Source: Gammaproteobacteria bacterium (GTDB lineage: Bacteria > Pseudomonadota > Gammaproteobacteria > Pseudomonadales > Pseudohongiellaceae). Taken from it: a stretch of 64,000 bases of DNA. Positions 47,739-56,899 of the stretch are shown here, in pieces. Where the stretch lies: positions 1 through 64,000 of the forward strand of contig VMDC01000021.1 of assembly GCA_008081045.1 (NCBI GenBank), written 5' to 3'. How positions within the stretch are numbered: position 1 is the first letter of the stretch; each line of letters starts with the position of its first letter. The notes below the pieces were generated by a model, which was not told the DNA's origin, made no database searches, and saw only the letters and a list, made by a program, of their open reading frames with translations. Position numbers and translations under genes: made by a program.

Positions 47739-48557
47739 ATGCCAGTAAATTCAGTCAGATTCAACACTATATTACCCCTCATTGTCACGAGTTTGTTGGG
47801 GCTTTCGGGTGCATCCAGCAGCCAGGACGCTTTCTCTAAACCGGATTTTGACTGGCTGGGACAGCAGGTATTCCGCAATGAATGCCGTTCCAGACCCGCC
47901 TGCCTGACCAGCTGGAATGCCGGAGAAGATTTCCCCTCGCTGGGCATCGGACACTTTATCTGGTATCGCGCCGGACAGCAGGAAATTTTTGAAGAGAGCT
48001 TTCCGCAGCTACTGTCATTCCTGAAGCGGCGGCAGGTCGTGCTGCCCCCATGGCTGCAGAATTCGGCTGACCCTGACAACCCCTGGCCCAGTCGCGCTGC
48101 GTTTAACGCCGCGCAACAAAGCGAGCAGATGCGCGAGCTGAGGGCATTCCTACTTGCGACTGCTCCTCTACAGGCAGAGTTTATCGTCTCCCGCTTTCAC
48201 CTGACTGAAGATGAAATCATATTCAGTTTTCCACCCGCTGACCGCAGTAAAGCGCGTCAGATCCTGCAGGGGCTGGCCGCTGCACACCCGCCCCTGGGAC
48301 AGTATGCACTGATTGACTATCTCCATTTCAAAGGCTCAGGACTGAATCCCGCGGAGCAATATCACAATATGGGGTGGGGGCTAAAACAGGTCGTGGCAGA
48401 AATGCTGGAGGCAGAGGTTTCCCTCCAGCAATTTGTCGAAGCGGGCACCGCGGTGCTGGACCGACGCATCAGCAACGCCCCCGCCGAACGCAGGGAATCC
48501 CGCTGGCGGGCTGGCTGGCACAACCGGTTGCAGTCTTATTTGCCACCAGCCAATTGA
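47739..48557 (+). CDS. Exported hypothetical protein
   Basis: 272 residues from ATG 47739, giving a signal peptide (FNTILPLIVTSLLGLSGASS); a GTG at 47712 is an alternative. The mature part has a notable FPSLGIGHFIWYRAG block and later IDYLHFKGSGL and GLKQVVAEML, mostly helical. This looks like a conserved periplasmic domain but I cannot name it. It is divergent from the GspE-like gene and 69 bases upstream of hisC. Confidence 0.65.
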   Translation: MPVNSVRFNTILPLIVTSLLGLSGASSSQDAFSKPDFDWLGQQVFRNECRSRPACLTSWNAGEDFPSLGIGHFIWYRAGQQEIFEESFPQLLSFLKRRQVVLPPWLQNSADPDNPWPSRAAFNAAQQSEQMRELRAFLLATAPLQAEFIVSRFHLTEDEIIFSFPPADRSKARQILQGLAAAHPPLGQYALIDYLHFKGSGLNPAEQYHNMGWGLKQVVAEMLEAEVSLQQFVEAGTAVLDRRISNAPAERRESRWRAGWHNRLQSYLPPAN

Positions 48558-48626
48558 AGTCATTGCCCACTGCAGCAATAGTCATTACCCTTCTCGCTCC
48601 TGTTGCACACAGTAGAGCCCTGACCT

Positions 48627-49700
48627 ATGTCTTTTCAGCGAACCAACATCGCCACCATGGCCGGCTACGTGCCCGGCGAGCAAGTCAACAGCGCTGATGT
48701 CATCAAGCTGAACACCAACGAAAACCCCTACCCGCCCAGTCCCGCAGTGGCAGCGGCGCTGAACGGGATCGATTCAGCGATTCTGAGACGATATCCATCA
48801 CCAACGGCTGTGTCGTTTCGGGAAGCAGCAGCGCGATGTCACGGCATCAGCGTTGACAACATCGTCCCCACTAACGGGGGTGACGAACTGCTGCGTCTGG
48901 TGCTGACAACTTTTGCAGCGCCAGGTGAAACGGTGGCCGTCACCCGGCCGACTTATTCCCTGTACCGGGTACTGGCCGAAATTCAGGCCAATCCGCTGCA
49001 CGAAATCGCTCTCGAGGACACTTGGGATCTGCCGGAGGATTTTGTCCGGCAACTCTCGGATGCCGGGGCCAAAATGTGCATCCTGGTCAATCCTCATGCT
49101 CCAACGGGCAAACTGCTGCCCGTTGCAACGCTGACCGAGATCGCAGCAAACTTTGACGGTCTGCTGCTGGTCGATGAAGCCTACGTGGATTTCGTTGACC
49201 CGGCCCGGGAACACGACGCGGTGCCTTTGGCGGTCGAACGCGACAATGTCCTGCTGCTGCGCACCCTTTCCAAAGGCTATTCCCTGGCCGGCCTGCGATT
49301 CGGCTACGGCATTGGCTCGGCAGAGCTGATCCATCCAATTCTTTATAAAACCCGGGACAGCTACAACACAGACTATATCGCTCAGCAACTCGCCGCTGCC
49401 GCCATTCAATCCCGTGATTATGCGGAAAACACCTGGGAAAAAGTTCGTCAAGCACGGGAGGCGCTTGCGAATGCACTCACACAGTTAGGTTTCGGCGTCA
49501 CACCCAGTCAGGCCAATTTCGTGCTCGCCACACTACCTGCCGGTCACAGCGCCGAACAGCTCTATCAGCAGCTGAAATCTGAAAATATCCTGGTCAGGTT
49601 TTTTGATCAGGAACGGCTGCGAGATAAACTGCGCATCTCCGTGGGCACGCCTGCGGAAAACGCCACCTTACTTGCTGCGCTGACCCGCAAATTTACCTGA
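48627..49700 (+). CDS. hisC: Histidinol-phosphate aminotransferase
   Basis: 357-residue PLP-dependent aminotransferase (fold type I), which makes histidinol phosphate in histidine synthesis. It has LNTNENPYPPSP near the N-terminus, LVNPHAPTGKLL, LLVDEAYVDF, and the PLP Lys in LLRTLSKGYSLAGLRFGYG. Other his genes are not adjacent, so a broader aromatic or phenylalanine aminotransferase role remains possible. It is followed by a zinc-ribbon gene 15 bases later. Confidence 0.9.
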   Translation: MSFQRTNIATMAGYVPGEQVNSADVIKLNTNENPYPPSPAVAAALNGIDSAILRRYPSPTAVSFREAAARCHGISVDNIVPTNGGDELLRLVLTTFAAPGETVAVTRPTYSLYRVLAEIQANPLHEIALEDTWDLPEDFVRQLSDAGAKMCILVNPHAPTGKLLPVATLTEIAANFDGLLLVDEAYVDFVDPAREHDAVPLAVERDNVLLLRTLSKGYSLAGLRFGYGIGSAELIHPILYKTRDSYNTDYIAQQLAAAAIQSRDYAENTWEKVRQAREALANALTQLGFGVTPSQANFVLATLPAGHSAEQLYQQLKSENILVRFFDQERLRDKLRISVGTPAENATLLAALTRKFT

Positions 49701-49715
49701 ACAACCGGGCTCATT

Positions 49716-50174
49716 ATGGTCGACTCTGAATCAACAGCAGGCTCAAGTTTCAAGTGCCCTGAATGTGGAGCTCCCCTGCAACAGCGTGAAGGGAAAATGG
49801 GCCCTTTCTGGGGGTGTTCGCAGTTCCCCAAGTGCCGGACGACACTGAACGACAGCCAAGGAAAACCCAGCAAAGACATCGATAACCTCTATCGCTGTCC
49901 TCTGTGCACCAGACGTTTAGTCCGCGCTGCTCCCGAGAAAGGGGACTACTGGTTCTGCAGTGGCTACAGCAAGGGCTGCAAGGCAACGGTTTCTGACAAT
50001 CATGGACGGCCCGAAGCTGCCTTCAAATGTCCGGAGTGCGGCTCTATGCTCGCCAAACGGACAGGGAAAAATGGTGAATTCTGGGGCTGTAGTGGCTATC
50101 CTGACTGCAAAGCAACCTTTAACGACCTCAACGGCAGCCCAGATTTTGATTTTCTCCCTGCTAAACGTCCGTAA
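49716..50174 (+). CDS. Triple topoisomerase-type zinc-ribbon protein
   Basis: 152 residues made almost wholly of three C4 zinc ribbons like those at the C-terminus of topoisomerase I (zf-C4_Topoisom). Each has CPxC ... C ... C, e.g. CPECGAPLQQREGKMGPFWGC, CPLCTRRL and CPECGSMLAKR with WGCSGYPDC. It probably binds single-stranded DNA or RNA. No topoisomerase core is attached. It is in a run with hisC and a small membrane protein. Confidence 0.85.
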   Translation: MVDSESTAGSSFKCPECGAPLQQREGKMGPFWGCSQFPKCRTTLNDSQGKPSKDIDNLYRCPLCTRRLVRAAPEKGDYWFCSGYSKGCKATVSDNHGRPEAAFKCPECGSMLAKRTGKNGEFWGCSGYPDCKATFNDLNGSPDFDFLPAKRP

Positions 50175-50406
50175 GAAAACCGCGGCAATCATTGCCGGGC
50201 TTGCGATCGGCGCAACCTGTCTGTGGGCTATCTCCGCGTGGCAGAACATTTCACGGGAAGAGCTCATTGACATTCTACTCGCCTCTTTATTGATGCTGGG
50301 CGGGGTGATGGTCATAGCGCTTGTCGCAGTCGCCGGTTTTAAGCTGTTGGTGCGGCTGATAAACCGGGTATTTTCTGTAAGCCGGCCCTCTTCTGATCAG
50401 GACTGA
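50146..50406 (+). CDS. Small two-helix membrane protein
   Basis: 86 residues if it starts at TTG 50146, which overlaps the end of the zinc-ribbon gene. Two membrane helices are clear (about 15-30 and 42-68: IDILLASLLMLGGVMVIALVAVAGF). An ATG at 50071, with AGGG upstream, would add 25 residues read through the zinc-ribbon frame; the start is undecided. No known family was recognised. It is convergent with rimI. Confidence 0.5.
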   Translation: MIFSLLNVRKKTAAIIAGLAIGATCLWAISAWQNISREELIDILLASLLMLGGVMVIALVAVAGFKLLVRLINRVFSVSRPSSDQD

Positions 50407-50407
50407 G

Positions 50408-50890
50408 TCAGGGCAGCGGCAGCGAACGAGAAAGAATCAGCGCATCCTCCCGCCCCGCGTCTCCCGGATAGTAATTTGATCGCTCGCCAATCTGAGTGAA
50501 TCCTAGAGAGCGATAAAGACTGATCGCCCTGTCATTGGAAACCCGCACCTCCAGAAAACACGCCTTTGCCTCAAGGCTGGCGGCACGATCCAAAAGCAGG
50601 GTAACCAGTTTGCGACCGTAACCCAGTCTTTGAAACGCAGGATGAACACACAGGGTCAGGAGATGACACTCCTCGACAGCCACCGACATGACTCCGTGAG
50701 CGGCAATTTCCTGCTTGTTCGCCAGAACCCATGCCTGGTAGCCGGCACGCAGACAGTCGATGAAGATTCGCTTCGTCCAGGGGTGGGCGTAGGCAGCAGC
50801 CTCATTCTTGACGACCAGATCGAGATCGCTGTGGCGCATGGTGCGCGCGAAAAATTGCGTGCCGGTCGGGCTGGAAGTCTCCATGGGCAT
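50408..50890 (-). CDS. rimI: Ribosomal protein S18 N-alpha-acetyltransferase RimI
   Basis: 160-residue GNAT acetyltransferase. The acetyl-CoA-binding motif is VHPAFQRLGYGRKLV, then LEVRVSNDRAISLYRSLGFTQIGERSNYY, the usual RimI C-terminal pattern. It would acetylate the N-terminus of ribosomal protein S18. It follows a HolD-like gene by six bases, matching the holD-rimI pairing known in Escherichia coli. Confidence 0.9.
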   Translation of the reverse strand: MPMETSSPTGTQFFARTMRHSDLDLVVKNEAAAYAHPWTKRIFIDCLRAGYQAWVLANKQEIAAHGVMSVAVEECHLLTLCVHPAFQRLGYGRKLVTLLLDRAASLEAKACFLEVRVSNDRAISLYRSLGFTQIGERSNYYPGDAGREDALILSRSLPLP

Positions 50891-50896
50891 TACCGT

Positions 50897-51760
50897 CTAG
50901 ACTGACTGCAGGCGCCCGCGCAGAGTCGCCAGATGCTGCCAGGCTTCACGCTTCAGGTCCGAATGCGCCAACATGGCATGCAGGCTGTGGGTAATCGTGA
51001 ATTTGTACGGCGCATCCACCCGCTTTTGATCACCCATGGCCGGCTGTCCTGAGTGATCTGACATCACATCAACGAGCTGGGCCGTCAGCAACAGCAGATT
51101 CGAAAACCCCTGCTGCTCGTGCCGCTGAGTGATGAACCCGTTGAGCGCCAGCTTGGCGGCGTGGCGGGAATCCCCCATCGCACCGAGCCCCTCTGCGATC
51201 GGCCAGTTGAACCTGTCTGCAGTCAGGCCTGCGAGCTCTTCCTGACCCAACCCAAGAGCAACAAGCAGGTTGGTCAGCAGTGAGGTCGCCTGCTGATTTT
51301 CTCTGCCACCGGCTTCATGTGGCGCCTCATTGATCACGGCAAGCTGAGCATTCACCCGGAAGAACTGCACACTGAATCGCAATGATTCGCCCGGGATCTG
51401 CTCTTTTCCGGTCTCGGCTCTCTCACTCTCGGCTCTCTTTATCTCAGCTCGTCCTGTCTCGGCTCTTCCTGTCTCCGCTTCCGCAGGCCTGACCTGCCGT
51501 TGGTGGCGGGTCTCTACTTCTTCTGCAGCAATCGCTCCGTGACGCTTGCCGGCGTCAGATCCAGGCTTTGCATCAAGCTCACTGCGAGGCGGCTCTGCCT
51601 GTCGTGTCTTCGCGGGCAACTGCTGAGAACCCTGAGGGTCATAAATGTCTTGTGCTGCAGCAGGAATGACAGACGCTTTCGCTCCGACCAGAACATACCG
51701 GGAGTAGTATTGCTCAACTCCCATATGCTTGAGATAGGCGATGCGCTGCATTTCATCCAT
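50897..51760 (-). CDS. HolD-like (DNA polymerase III psi) candidate with RAET repeats
   Basis: 287 residues with AAGGAAG well placed before the ATG. The N-terminus (AYLKHMGVEQYYSRYVLVGAKAS) resembles the chi-binding end of psi (QQLGITQWSLRRPGAL), and the C-terminal helix AHSDLKREAWQHLATL resembles the psi C-terminus. Between them lies a low-complexity linker with tandem AETGR/AE-KRAESER repeats at about 95-120. The holD-rimI order supports the call. It is much longer than the 137-residue E. coli HolD, so this is inference. Confidence 0.5.
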   Translation of the reverse strand: MDEMQRIAYLKHMGVEQYYSRYVLVGAKASVIPAAAQDIYDPQGSQQLPAKTRQAEPPRSELDAKPGSDAGKRHGAIAAEEVETRHQRQVRPAEAETGRAETGRAEIKRAESERAETGKEQIPGESLRFSVQFFRVNAQLAVINEAPHEAGGRENQQATSLLTNLLVALGLGQEELAGLTADRFNWPIAEGLGAMGDSRHAAKLALNGFITQRHEQQGFSNLLLLTAQLVDVMSDHSGQPAMGDQKRVDAPYKFTITHSLHAMLAHSDLKREAWQHLATLRGRLQSV

Positions 51761-51935
51761 GACGGAACTTCCTTATCGGGAATGGTCAATATACTGCGTT
51801 GAAACTGCCACAACAACTGTCCCTCTTTCGCGGTTTTATACTGGCCCGACACATGTTCGTCACTGGTCCCCAACAGGTTTGAAGTCACGTTCTATTCATG
51901 ATTGAATCCCGCTTCCCGTCAAGAGAGAGTTCTCT

Positions 51936-52919
51936 ATGAAAGCTGTAATGTGTCATTCCTATGGTCCCCCTGAAAACCTGGTTCTGGAAGACATCCCCGA
52001 TCTTGAACCCGGCGAAGACGAAGCGGTGGTTGAGGTACATGCAGCCTCACTGAATTTCCCTGACGGCCTTCAAATTCAGGGCAAGTATCAGTTCCAGCCG
52101 CCCATGCCCTTCACGCCCGGCTCGGAAGTCGGCGGCGTCATCAGGTCTGTCGGTGCGAAATTCAGCGCACTGAACATCGGTGATCGGGTTATGGCCATAC
52201 CTGGAATCGGGGGACTGGCCGAGCAGGTCATTGTAAAACCCGAAAGTGTGCGCCGCATCCCGGACAACATGGATTTCAAAACTGCCGCCGGTTTTGCCAT
52301 GGTTTACACAACTTCCTATCACGCGCTGAAGCAGCGGGCCAGACTACAACCCGGAGAAACGCTGCTGGTGCTAGGAGCCAGCGGAGGCGTCGGGTTGTCG
52401 GCTGTGGAGCTGGGCAAAGTAATGGGAGCAAGGGTAATTGCAGCAGCAAGCACTGAGGAAAAGCTGGATTTCGTTCGTCAGTTCAACCCGGATGCCACGA
52501 TCAATTACGGTGACGGAGAACTCAAGGAGAAGGTCAAGGAACTCACAGACGGGCGTGGTGCTGATGTCATTTACGACCCGGTTGGCGGAGATCTTTTTGA
52601 CCAGAGTTGCCGCTGCATAAACTGGAATGGCCGTCTTCTTGTGATCGGCTTCACCAGCGGCCGAATTCCGGAGTACAAGGCCAACCTGGCTCTACTTAAA
52701 GGCTCCGCGATGGTTGGCGTATTTCTGGGAAGATTCCGCAAAGAAGAGCCAACAGCGTACGAACAGAACCTCGACGAACTGCTGACAATGTATGCGAACG
52801 GTCAACTGAATCCTGTCGTGACCCAAACGTTTCCCAAAGAGCAGTTCGTCGAAGCATTCAATATCTTCACCAAGCGCCAGGCGAAGGGTAAAGTCACACT
52901 GGAATTTAAGGCTGAGTGA
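51936..52919 (+). CDS. Zinc-less quinone oxidoreductase (MDR family)
   Basis: 327-residue medium-chain dehydrogenase/reductase without zinc ligands. Features are PFTPGSEVGGVI, VLGASGGVGLSAVELGK (NADPH-binding) and DVIYDPVGGDLFDQS. It probably reduces a quinone or alkenal with NADPH. AGAGAGAG sits before the ATG. It is followed seven bases later by an acyl-CoA synthetase, suggesting a shared catabolic operon. Confidence 0.9.
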   Translation: MKAVMCHSYGPPENLVLEDIPDLEPGEDEAVVEVHAASLNFPDGLQIQGKYQFQPPMPFTPGSEVGGVIRSVGAKFSALNIGDRVMAIPGIGGLAEQVIVKPESVRRIPDNMDFKTAAGFAMVYTTSYHALKQRARLQPGETLLVLGASGGVGLSAVELGKVMGARVIAAASTEEKLDFVRQFNPDATINYGDGELKEKVKELTDGRGADVIYDPVGGDLFDQSCRCINWNGRLLVIGFTSGRIPEYKANLALLKGSAMVGVFLGRFRKEEPTAYEQNLDELLTMYANGQLNPVVTQTFPKEQFVEAFNIFTKRQAKGKVTLEFKAE

Positions 52920-52926
52920 GCAATCC

Positions 52927-54660
52927 ATGCTGAGTGACGCTGAAATTCTTGAAGACCTGGGGCAGCTGAAAAATATCGTCGAATCCCACAAAGCGCCAGA
53001 TGCCCCGCTTTCTGTTGGCTCTGCCGTAATTGATGGGCATGAACTCCCGGTCTTCACCAAAGTCCCCGCTAACCTCTGCGAGCTATACCGCATCGGACTG
53101 ACTGACGCCGATCAGGATTTCCTGGTCTATGAAGCGGAGCGATACAGCTTTGGCGAAGCCTTCTCTGCCGCGAGCAAACTGGCGCGACAGCTGCAGGAGC
53201 AATACGGCATTCAGACAGGGGACCGCGTCGCTGTCTGCGGCCGGAATTCGCCAGAGTGGTGCCTCGCCTATATGGCGATCACTATGCTCGGAGCGATTGT
53301 TGTACCCATGAATTCCTGGTGGACCGGGCCAGAGCTTGAATATGGGCTCGAGGACTCCGGGGCAAGACTTATCTTCGCCGACACCCCCCGCTATGAGGCA
53401 ATACACGCCAGCCTCAGCAAGTTGAGCATCGACGTCATAATGATGCGGCCGACTGCTGCCGAACCCGCCATTCCGGAAATTCATCGCCTGATAGCCGGCT
53501 GTGAACCGCTGGAGGAATCTGACTTTGATGCGCTTGGTATCACGCCAGAACACGACGCGTCCATCATGTACACCTCCGGGTCCACCGGCCATCCCAAAGG
53601 CGTGCTGTCTACGCACCGCGGCATCATCAGCGCTCTTTTTACCTGGAAGTTTGTTAAAGAAATCAATGAAATACTGAGACCAGAGCTGCGCGAGGACAAT
53701 CCGCCCTATCAGGCCGCACTGCTCGCTAATGTGCCGCTATTCCACGTGACCGGCAGTCATGCGCAGTTCCTGGCAAGCTTCATCTATCACCGCAAATTCG
53801 TGATGATGTATAAATGGAATGCAGAGGCTGCGCTGGAACTGATCGAAAGCGAACGTATCTCTATTCTGCATGGCGTACCGACGATGACCTGGGAGGTCAT
53901 GCAATCGCCAAATTTCGCCACTACTGATCTGTCCAGCCTGCGCAGCGTGCAGAGTGGTGGCGCACCACGGCCACCGGAGCATCTGGCAATGATGGTTCAG
54001 AAATTCCCGGATAAAGCGCTACCCGGTTTAGGCTACGGACTGACTGAGACAAATGCGCTCGGCGCCATCATCTCGGGAAAATTTTATCAGTCCAGACCCA
54101 ACAGCACCGGCAGACCAACTCCCCCCCTGACCCAGGTCAGAATTGTTAACGAACAGGGACAAACTTTGCCTGCTAACGAAGTTGGCGAAATATGCATCAA
54201 AGGGCCTTCCGTCATGAAAGGCTACTGGAACAAGCCAGAGGCGACAGCGGAAGTGCTGAAAGACGGCTGGTTCCACACCGGAGATCTCGGCCTGCTGGAT
54301 GATCTTGGCTTCCTTATTATTCTGGACCGCGCCAAAGACATCGTGATTCGCGGCGGGGAAAACATCGGCTGCGCAGAGGTGGAGTATGCGATCCACGAGC
54401 ATTCAGCGGTGAGTGAGGTATCGGTGTACGGCATTCCGGACTCTCGACTCGGCGAGGTGCCCTGCGCCACCATAATGTTGAAAGAAGGACGAAGCCTGAC
54501 GGCAGATGAGTTAGCCGGCTTTCTGCGAGACAAGATCGCTGCTTTTAAGGTACCGGAAAAATTCTACTTCCAGCATGAGCAACTTCCTCGCATCGCCTCC
54601 GGGAAAATTGCCAAAAAAGTCTTGCGCCAGCAGGCCATCGATCGCCTTGCCAACACCTGA
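52927..54660 (+). CDS. Acyl-CoA synthetase (AMP-forming)
   Basis: 577-residue adenylate-forming ligase. The P-loop is MYTSGSTGHPKGV; the A5 region is GYGLTETNALG, A7-A8 are HTGDLGLLDDLG and RAKDIVIRGGENIG, and the catalytic Lys is in IASGKIAKKVLR. It is distinct from the ligase at 5499-7145. The co-transcribed quinone oxidoreductase suggests breakdown of a carbonyl-containing substrate. Chain-length preference cannot be assigned. Confidence 0.9.
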   Translation: MLSDAEILEDLGQLKNIVESHKAPDAPLSVGSAVIDGHELPVFTKVPANLCELYRIGLTDADQDFLVYEAERYSFGEAFSAASKLARQLQEQYGIQTGDRVAVCGRNSPEWCLAYMAITMLGAIVVPMNSWWTGPELEYGLEDSGARLIFADTPRYEAIHASLSKLSIDVIMMRPTAAEPAIPEIHRLIAGCEPLEESDFDALGITPEHDASIMYTSGSTGHPKGVLSTHRGIISALFTWKFVKEINEILRPELREDNPPYQAALLANVPLFHVTGSHAQFLASFIYHRKFVMMYKWNAEAALELIESERISILHGVPTMTWEVMQSPNFATTDLSSLRSVQSGGAPRPPEHLAMMVQKFPDKALPGLGYGLTETNALGAIISGKFYQSRPNSTGRPTPPLTQVRIVNEQGQTLPANEVGEICIKGPSVMKGYWNKPEATAEVLKDGWFHTGDLGLLDDLGFLIILDRAKDIVIRGGENIGCAEVEYAIHEHSAVSEVSVYGIPDSRLGEVPCATIMLKEGRSLTADELAGFLRDKIAAFKVPEKFYFQHEQLPRIASGKIAKKVLRQQAIDRLANT

Positions 54661-54662
54661 GC

Positions 54663-54680
54663 GGCGGCGCAGGCGCCGCC
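54663..54680. repeat. Strong GC hairpin after the acyl-CoA synthetase
   Basis: GGCGGCGC pairs perfectly with GCGCCGCC (54663-54680) around AG. It directly follows the stop codon and may end transcription, although no T tract follows. Confidence 0.5.
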
Positions 54681-54821
54681 CCGAGCACTGGCTGCCGCGG
54701 GTCTTTGTAACATTGAAACGAAATTTTCCTGAAGTAATGTCACTCTGGCAACGATAACAGAGGCAGGTGCCCGCTATCCCGGCACCCGCAATCACATCCC
54801 TGGTACGGAGTGAGACTGACG

Positions 54822-55025
54822 ATGAAAGAGCACAACTGGGAAGAACCGGACGAGACCCTCATTGAAATCCCCACTGACCTTGGTCTTGGCAATGAAACCT
54901 TCGTAACAGCGTCTAACGTGTCAGCCGCCAACGGCACGAGCCTGACGGAACTGCGCAGACGCCTTGAAGAGCGCCTGGACAGCAAACGGATCGATCTTCA
55001 GTTTGATTACGACGACCTGGACTAG
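54822..55025 (+). CDS. Small acidic protein with charged helical C-terminus
   Basis: 67 residues from ATG 54822, with GGAG a short distance upstream. It is acidic, with a charged helix ELRRRLEERLDSKRID and an acidic end (DYDDLD). The shape recalls the PA3496-type small proteins of Pseudomonas, but the match is only in pattern. No signal peptide. Function unknown. Confidence 0.5.
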   Translation: MKEHNWEEPDETLIEIPTDLGLGNETFVTASNVSAANGTSLTELRRRLEERLDSKRIDLQFDYDDLD

Positions 55026-55185
55026 CCCGGGCTGTCCCAAAAGAGCTAAACGAACAAAGCGTCTGCTCGATCCCGGCTGCCCGCCAGGCAGCCTTTGATC
55101 TGCATTCCAGCGAGTCCCAATTAGCGCTTTGCGCCTCAGCTTATCCTTAGTATGATTGAGTGATGAAGGGTAAGTTGAGCAGGCC

Positions 55186-55944
55186 ATGACATATTGCGTC
55201 GCAGTAGCGGTGGATGCTGGAATGGTCTTCTGTTCGGACTCCCTGACCAACGCAGGCATCGATCAGGTCTCCACCTACAGCAAGATGTTCAGCTTTGGCA
55301 TTGACGGCGAAAAACAGTTCGTTGTCCTGACCGCCGGCAACCTCGCCACCTCCCAGGCCACCCTTGCAAAAATCAAAAGCGACATCAGACAGGATGCGCC
55401 TGAGCACCTGTTGCGTATGGACAGCGTCGCTGATGCAGCTGACTATATTGGTGACCTCAGCCGCGAGCAGCAGGAAAAGCGCGCCGTCGAGGGAAAGAAC
55501 TTTGAAGCCAGCTTCATCATCGGCGGCCAGGTCAAAGGCAGCCGCCCGGAAATCCTGATGATCTATCCGGAAGGCAATCACATCACAACCTCAAAGGACA
55601 CCAACTACCTGCAGATTGGCGAGAGCAAATACGGCAAGCCAATCCTCGACCGGGTTCTGGCGCCGGAATTAAATCTGGAAACCAGCGCCATGGCAGCACT
55701 GGTCTCTATGGACTCTACGATGCGCAGCAATCTGGGCGTTGGCCCACCGATTGAGCTGCTGATTTATCGCACTGATGCACTTCAACTCGACAAGCCCCAC
55801 CGCTTTGAAGAAGACAGCGATTTTCTCAGAGACCTCAAACGAAACTGGGATGCCCGTCTGAAAGATGCCTTCCGGCAAATGCCACCTCTGGCCTGGGCGA
55901 CTAACTGGGATAGATCAGACCGTGAACAAAACGGAGTTTCCTGA
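55186..55944 (+). CDS. Anbu (bacterial proteasome homologue) protease subunit
   Basis: 252-residue Ntn-hydrolase of the proteasome beta-type superfamily. After removal of Met the N-terminal Thr1 would be the nucleophile, with Asp17 (CSDSLTNAG) and Lys32 (TYSKMFSF) in the expected places. FVVLTAGNLATSQATL and LVSMDSTMRSNLGVGPPIEL are typical Anbu motifs. Anbu forms ring-like or open helical assemblies of unknown substrate. Its neighbours, ATP-grasp and alpha-E genes, are the known Anbu partners. Its 3' end overlaps the antisense end of the zinc peptidase gene by 44 bases. Confidence 0.88.
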   Translation: MTYCVAVAVDAGMVFCSDSLTNAGIDQVSTYSKMFSFGIDGEKQFVVLTAGNLATSQATLAKIKSDIRQDAPEHLLRMDSVADAADYIGDLSREQQEKRAVEGKNFEASFIIGGQVKGSRPEILMIYPEGNHITTSKDTNYLQIGESKYGKPILDRVLAPELNLETSAMAALVSMDSTMRSNLGVGPPIELLIYRTDALQLDKPHRFEEDSDFLRDLKRNWDARLKDAFRQMPPLAWATNWDRSDREQNGVS

Positions 55945-56896
55945 GCGTTAAGTCCGACAGCACGAACGGATAAGCGTCCTCCAAGCCCATACTTCGATTC
56001 AAACTGTTCAGCATCATCGACAGCTGGGACCATTTGGCCAACAGCTGATCTATATCATCAGATAACTCACTGCCCTGCTGCATCCCATACGTTGCGGCAG
56101 TCTCAAGTGTATCTACCATGTGCAGATAGTGAGACCAGACCTCCGCCCAGTCTTCCAGCGGATGAGCCTGCGCATAGTGACTTATCAGGTCAGGGTCTTT
56201 TTGCACACTTGTTCTGTTCGCGTAATAGTTCTGAAGCGCGTCACTGTAATCTTTCCGCTCATCCCCAAACAGCGCGCGAAAGGCTTCTAAAGCACCGGAA
56301 TTTTTGACCAGGCGATCGAAGTAGTAATGCCCGGCTTCATGTCGAAAGTGCCCGAGCAAGGTCCGATACAGTTCCCCGGTATACTGCCTGGACTGCTCCC
56401 GTCTGACATGATCAGCTTCTGCTATATTGATAGTAATCAACCCGTCGTTGTGTCCTGTGCTGACAAACTCTTCCCGGACAAGTGGATTGGTTCTTTGATC
56501 CTCGATGAATTTAAATGCCAGCCCATCCCGAGCATCGCCTTTACTGACCACCGGTAGCTGCAGAGATAGTAGGGAGTAAATCAGCCGACGCTTTGCCTGT
56601 TCAAGGCTTTTCCACCAGCGTCTACGGTCAGGCTCCAACAGATTCGGAATGGTGTGATTAAGGGTACATGACAGACAAAAATCACTGTCCTGATCGGATA
56701 CAAACCAATTGCAGACACCAAAATCCGATGCATTCCGGCAAAGCACGCCGGGACCTCTCGGAGCGTCTTGCCCATCCGGATGGGTGGGGTACATGTGTCG
56801 ACTGCCTGCATCAAAACCCACGGGCTTGTCACAGTTCAGGCAGCGCGTATTTTCAAAGAAGAGCGTTTGCCCGCAGCTGCAGGAAAAATTTTTCAT
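55901..56896 (-). CDS. Zinc-binding gluzincin-type metallopeptidase of the Anbu locus
   Basis: 331 residues. An N-terminal zinc ribbon (C6, C8, C19, C22; then more Cys near 53-77, e.g. CLSC) precedes a peptidase-like domain with HEAGH at 186-190 and a second motif EDWAEVWSHYLH (248-259), which supplies the third metal ligand. It resembles the putative zinc-binding metallopeptidase family found beside Anbu. The canonical Anbu locus instead has a transglutaminase-like protein, which is not seen here. It is three bases downstream of the alpha-E gene. Confidence 0.8.
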   Translation of the reverse strand: MKNFSCSCGQTLFFENTRCLNCDKPVGFDAGSRHMYPTHPDGQDAPRGPGVLCRNASDFGVCNWFVSDQDSDFCLSCTLNHTIPNLLEPDRRRWWKSLEQAKRRLIYSLLSLQLPVVSKGDARDGLAFKFIEDQRTNPLVREEFVSTGHNDGLITINIAEADHVRREQSRQYTGELYRTLLGHFRHEAGHYYFDRLVKNSGALEAFRALFGDERKDYSDALQNYYANRTSVQKDPDLISHYAQAHPLEDWAEVWSHYLHMVDTLETAATYGMQQGSELSDDIDQLLAKWSQLSMMLNSLNRSMGLEDAYPFVLSDLTLRKLRFVHGLIYPS

Positions 56897-56899
56897 GGC

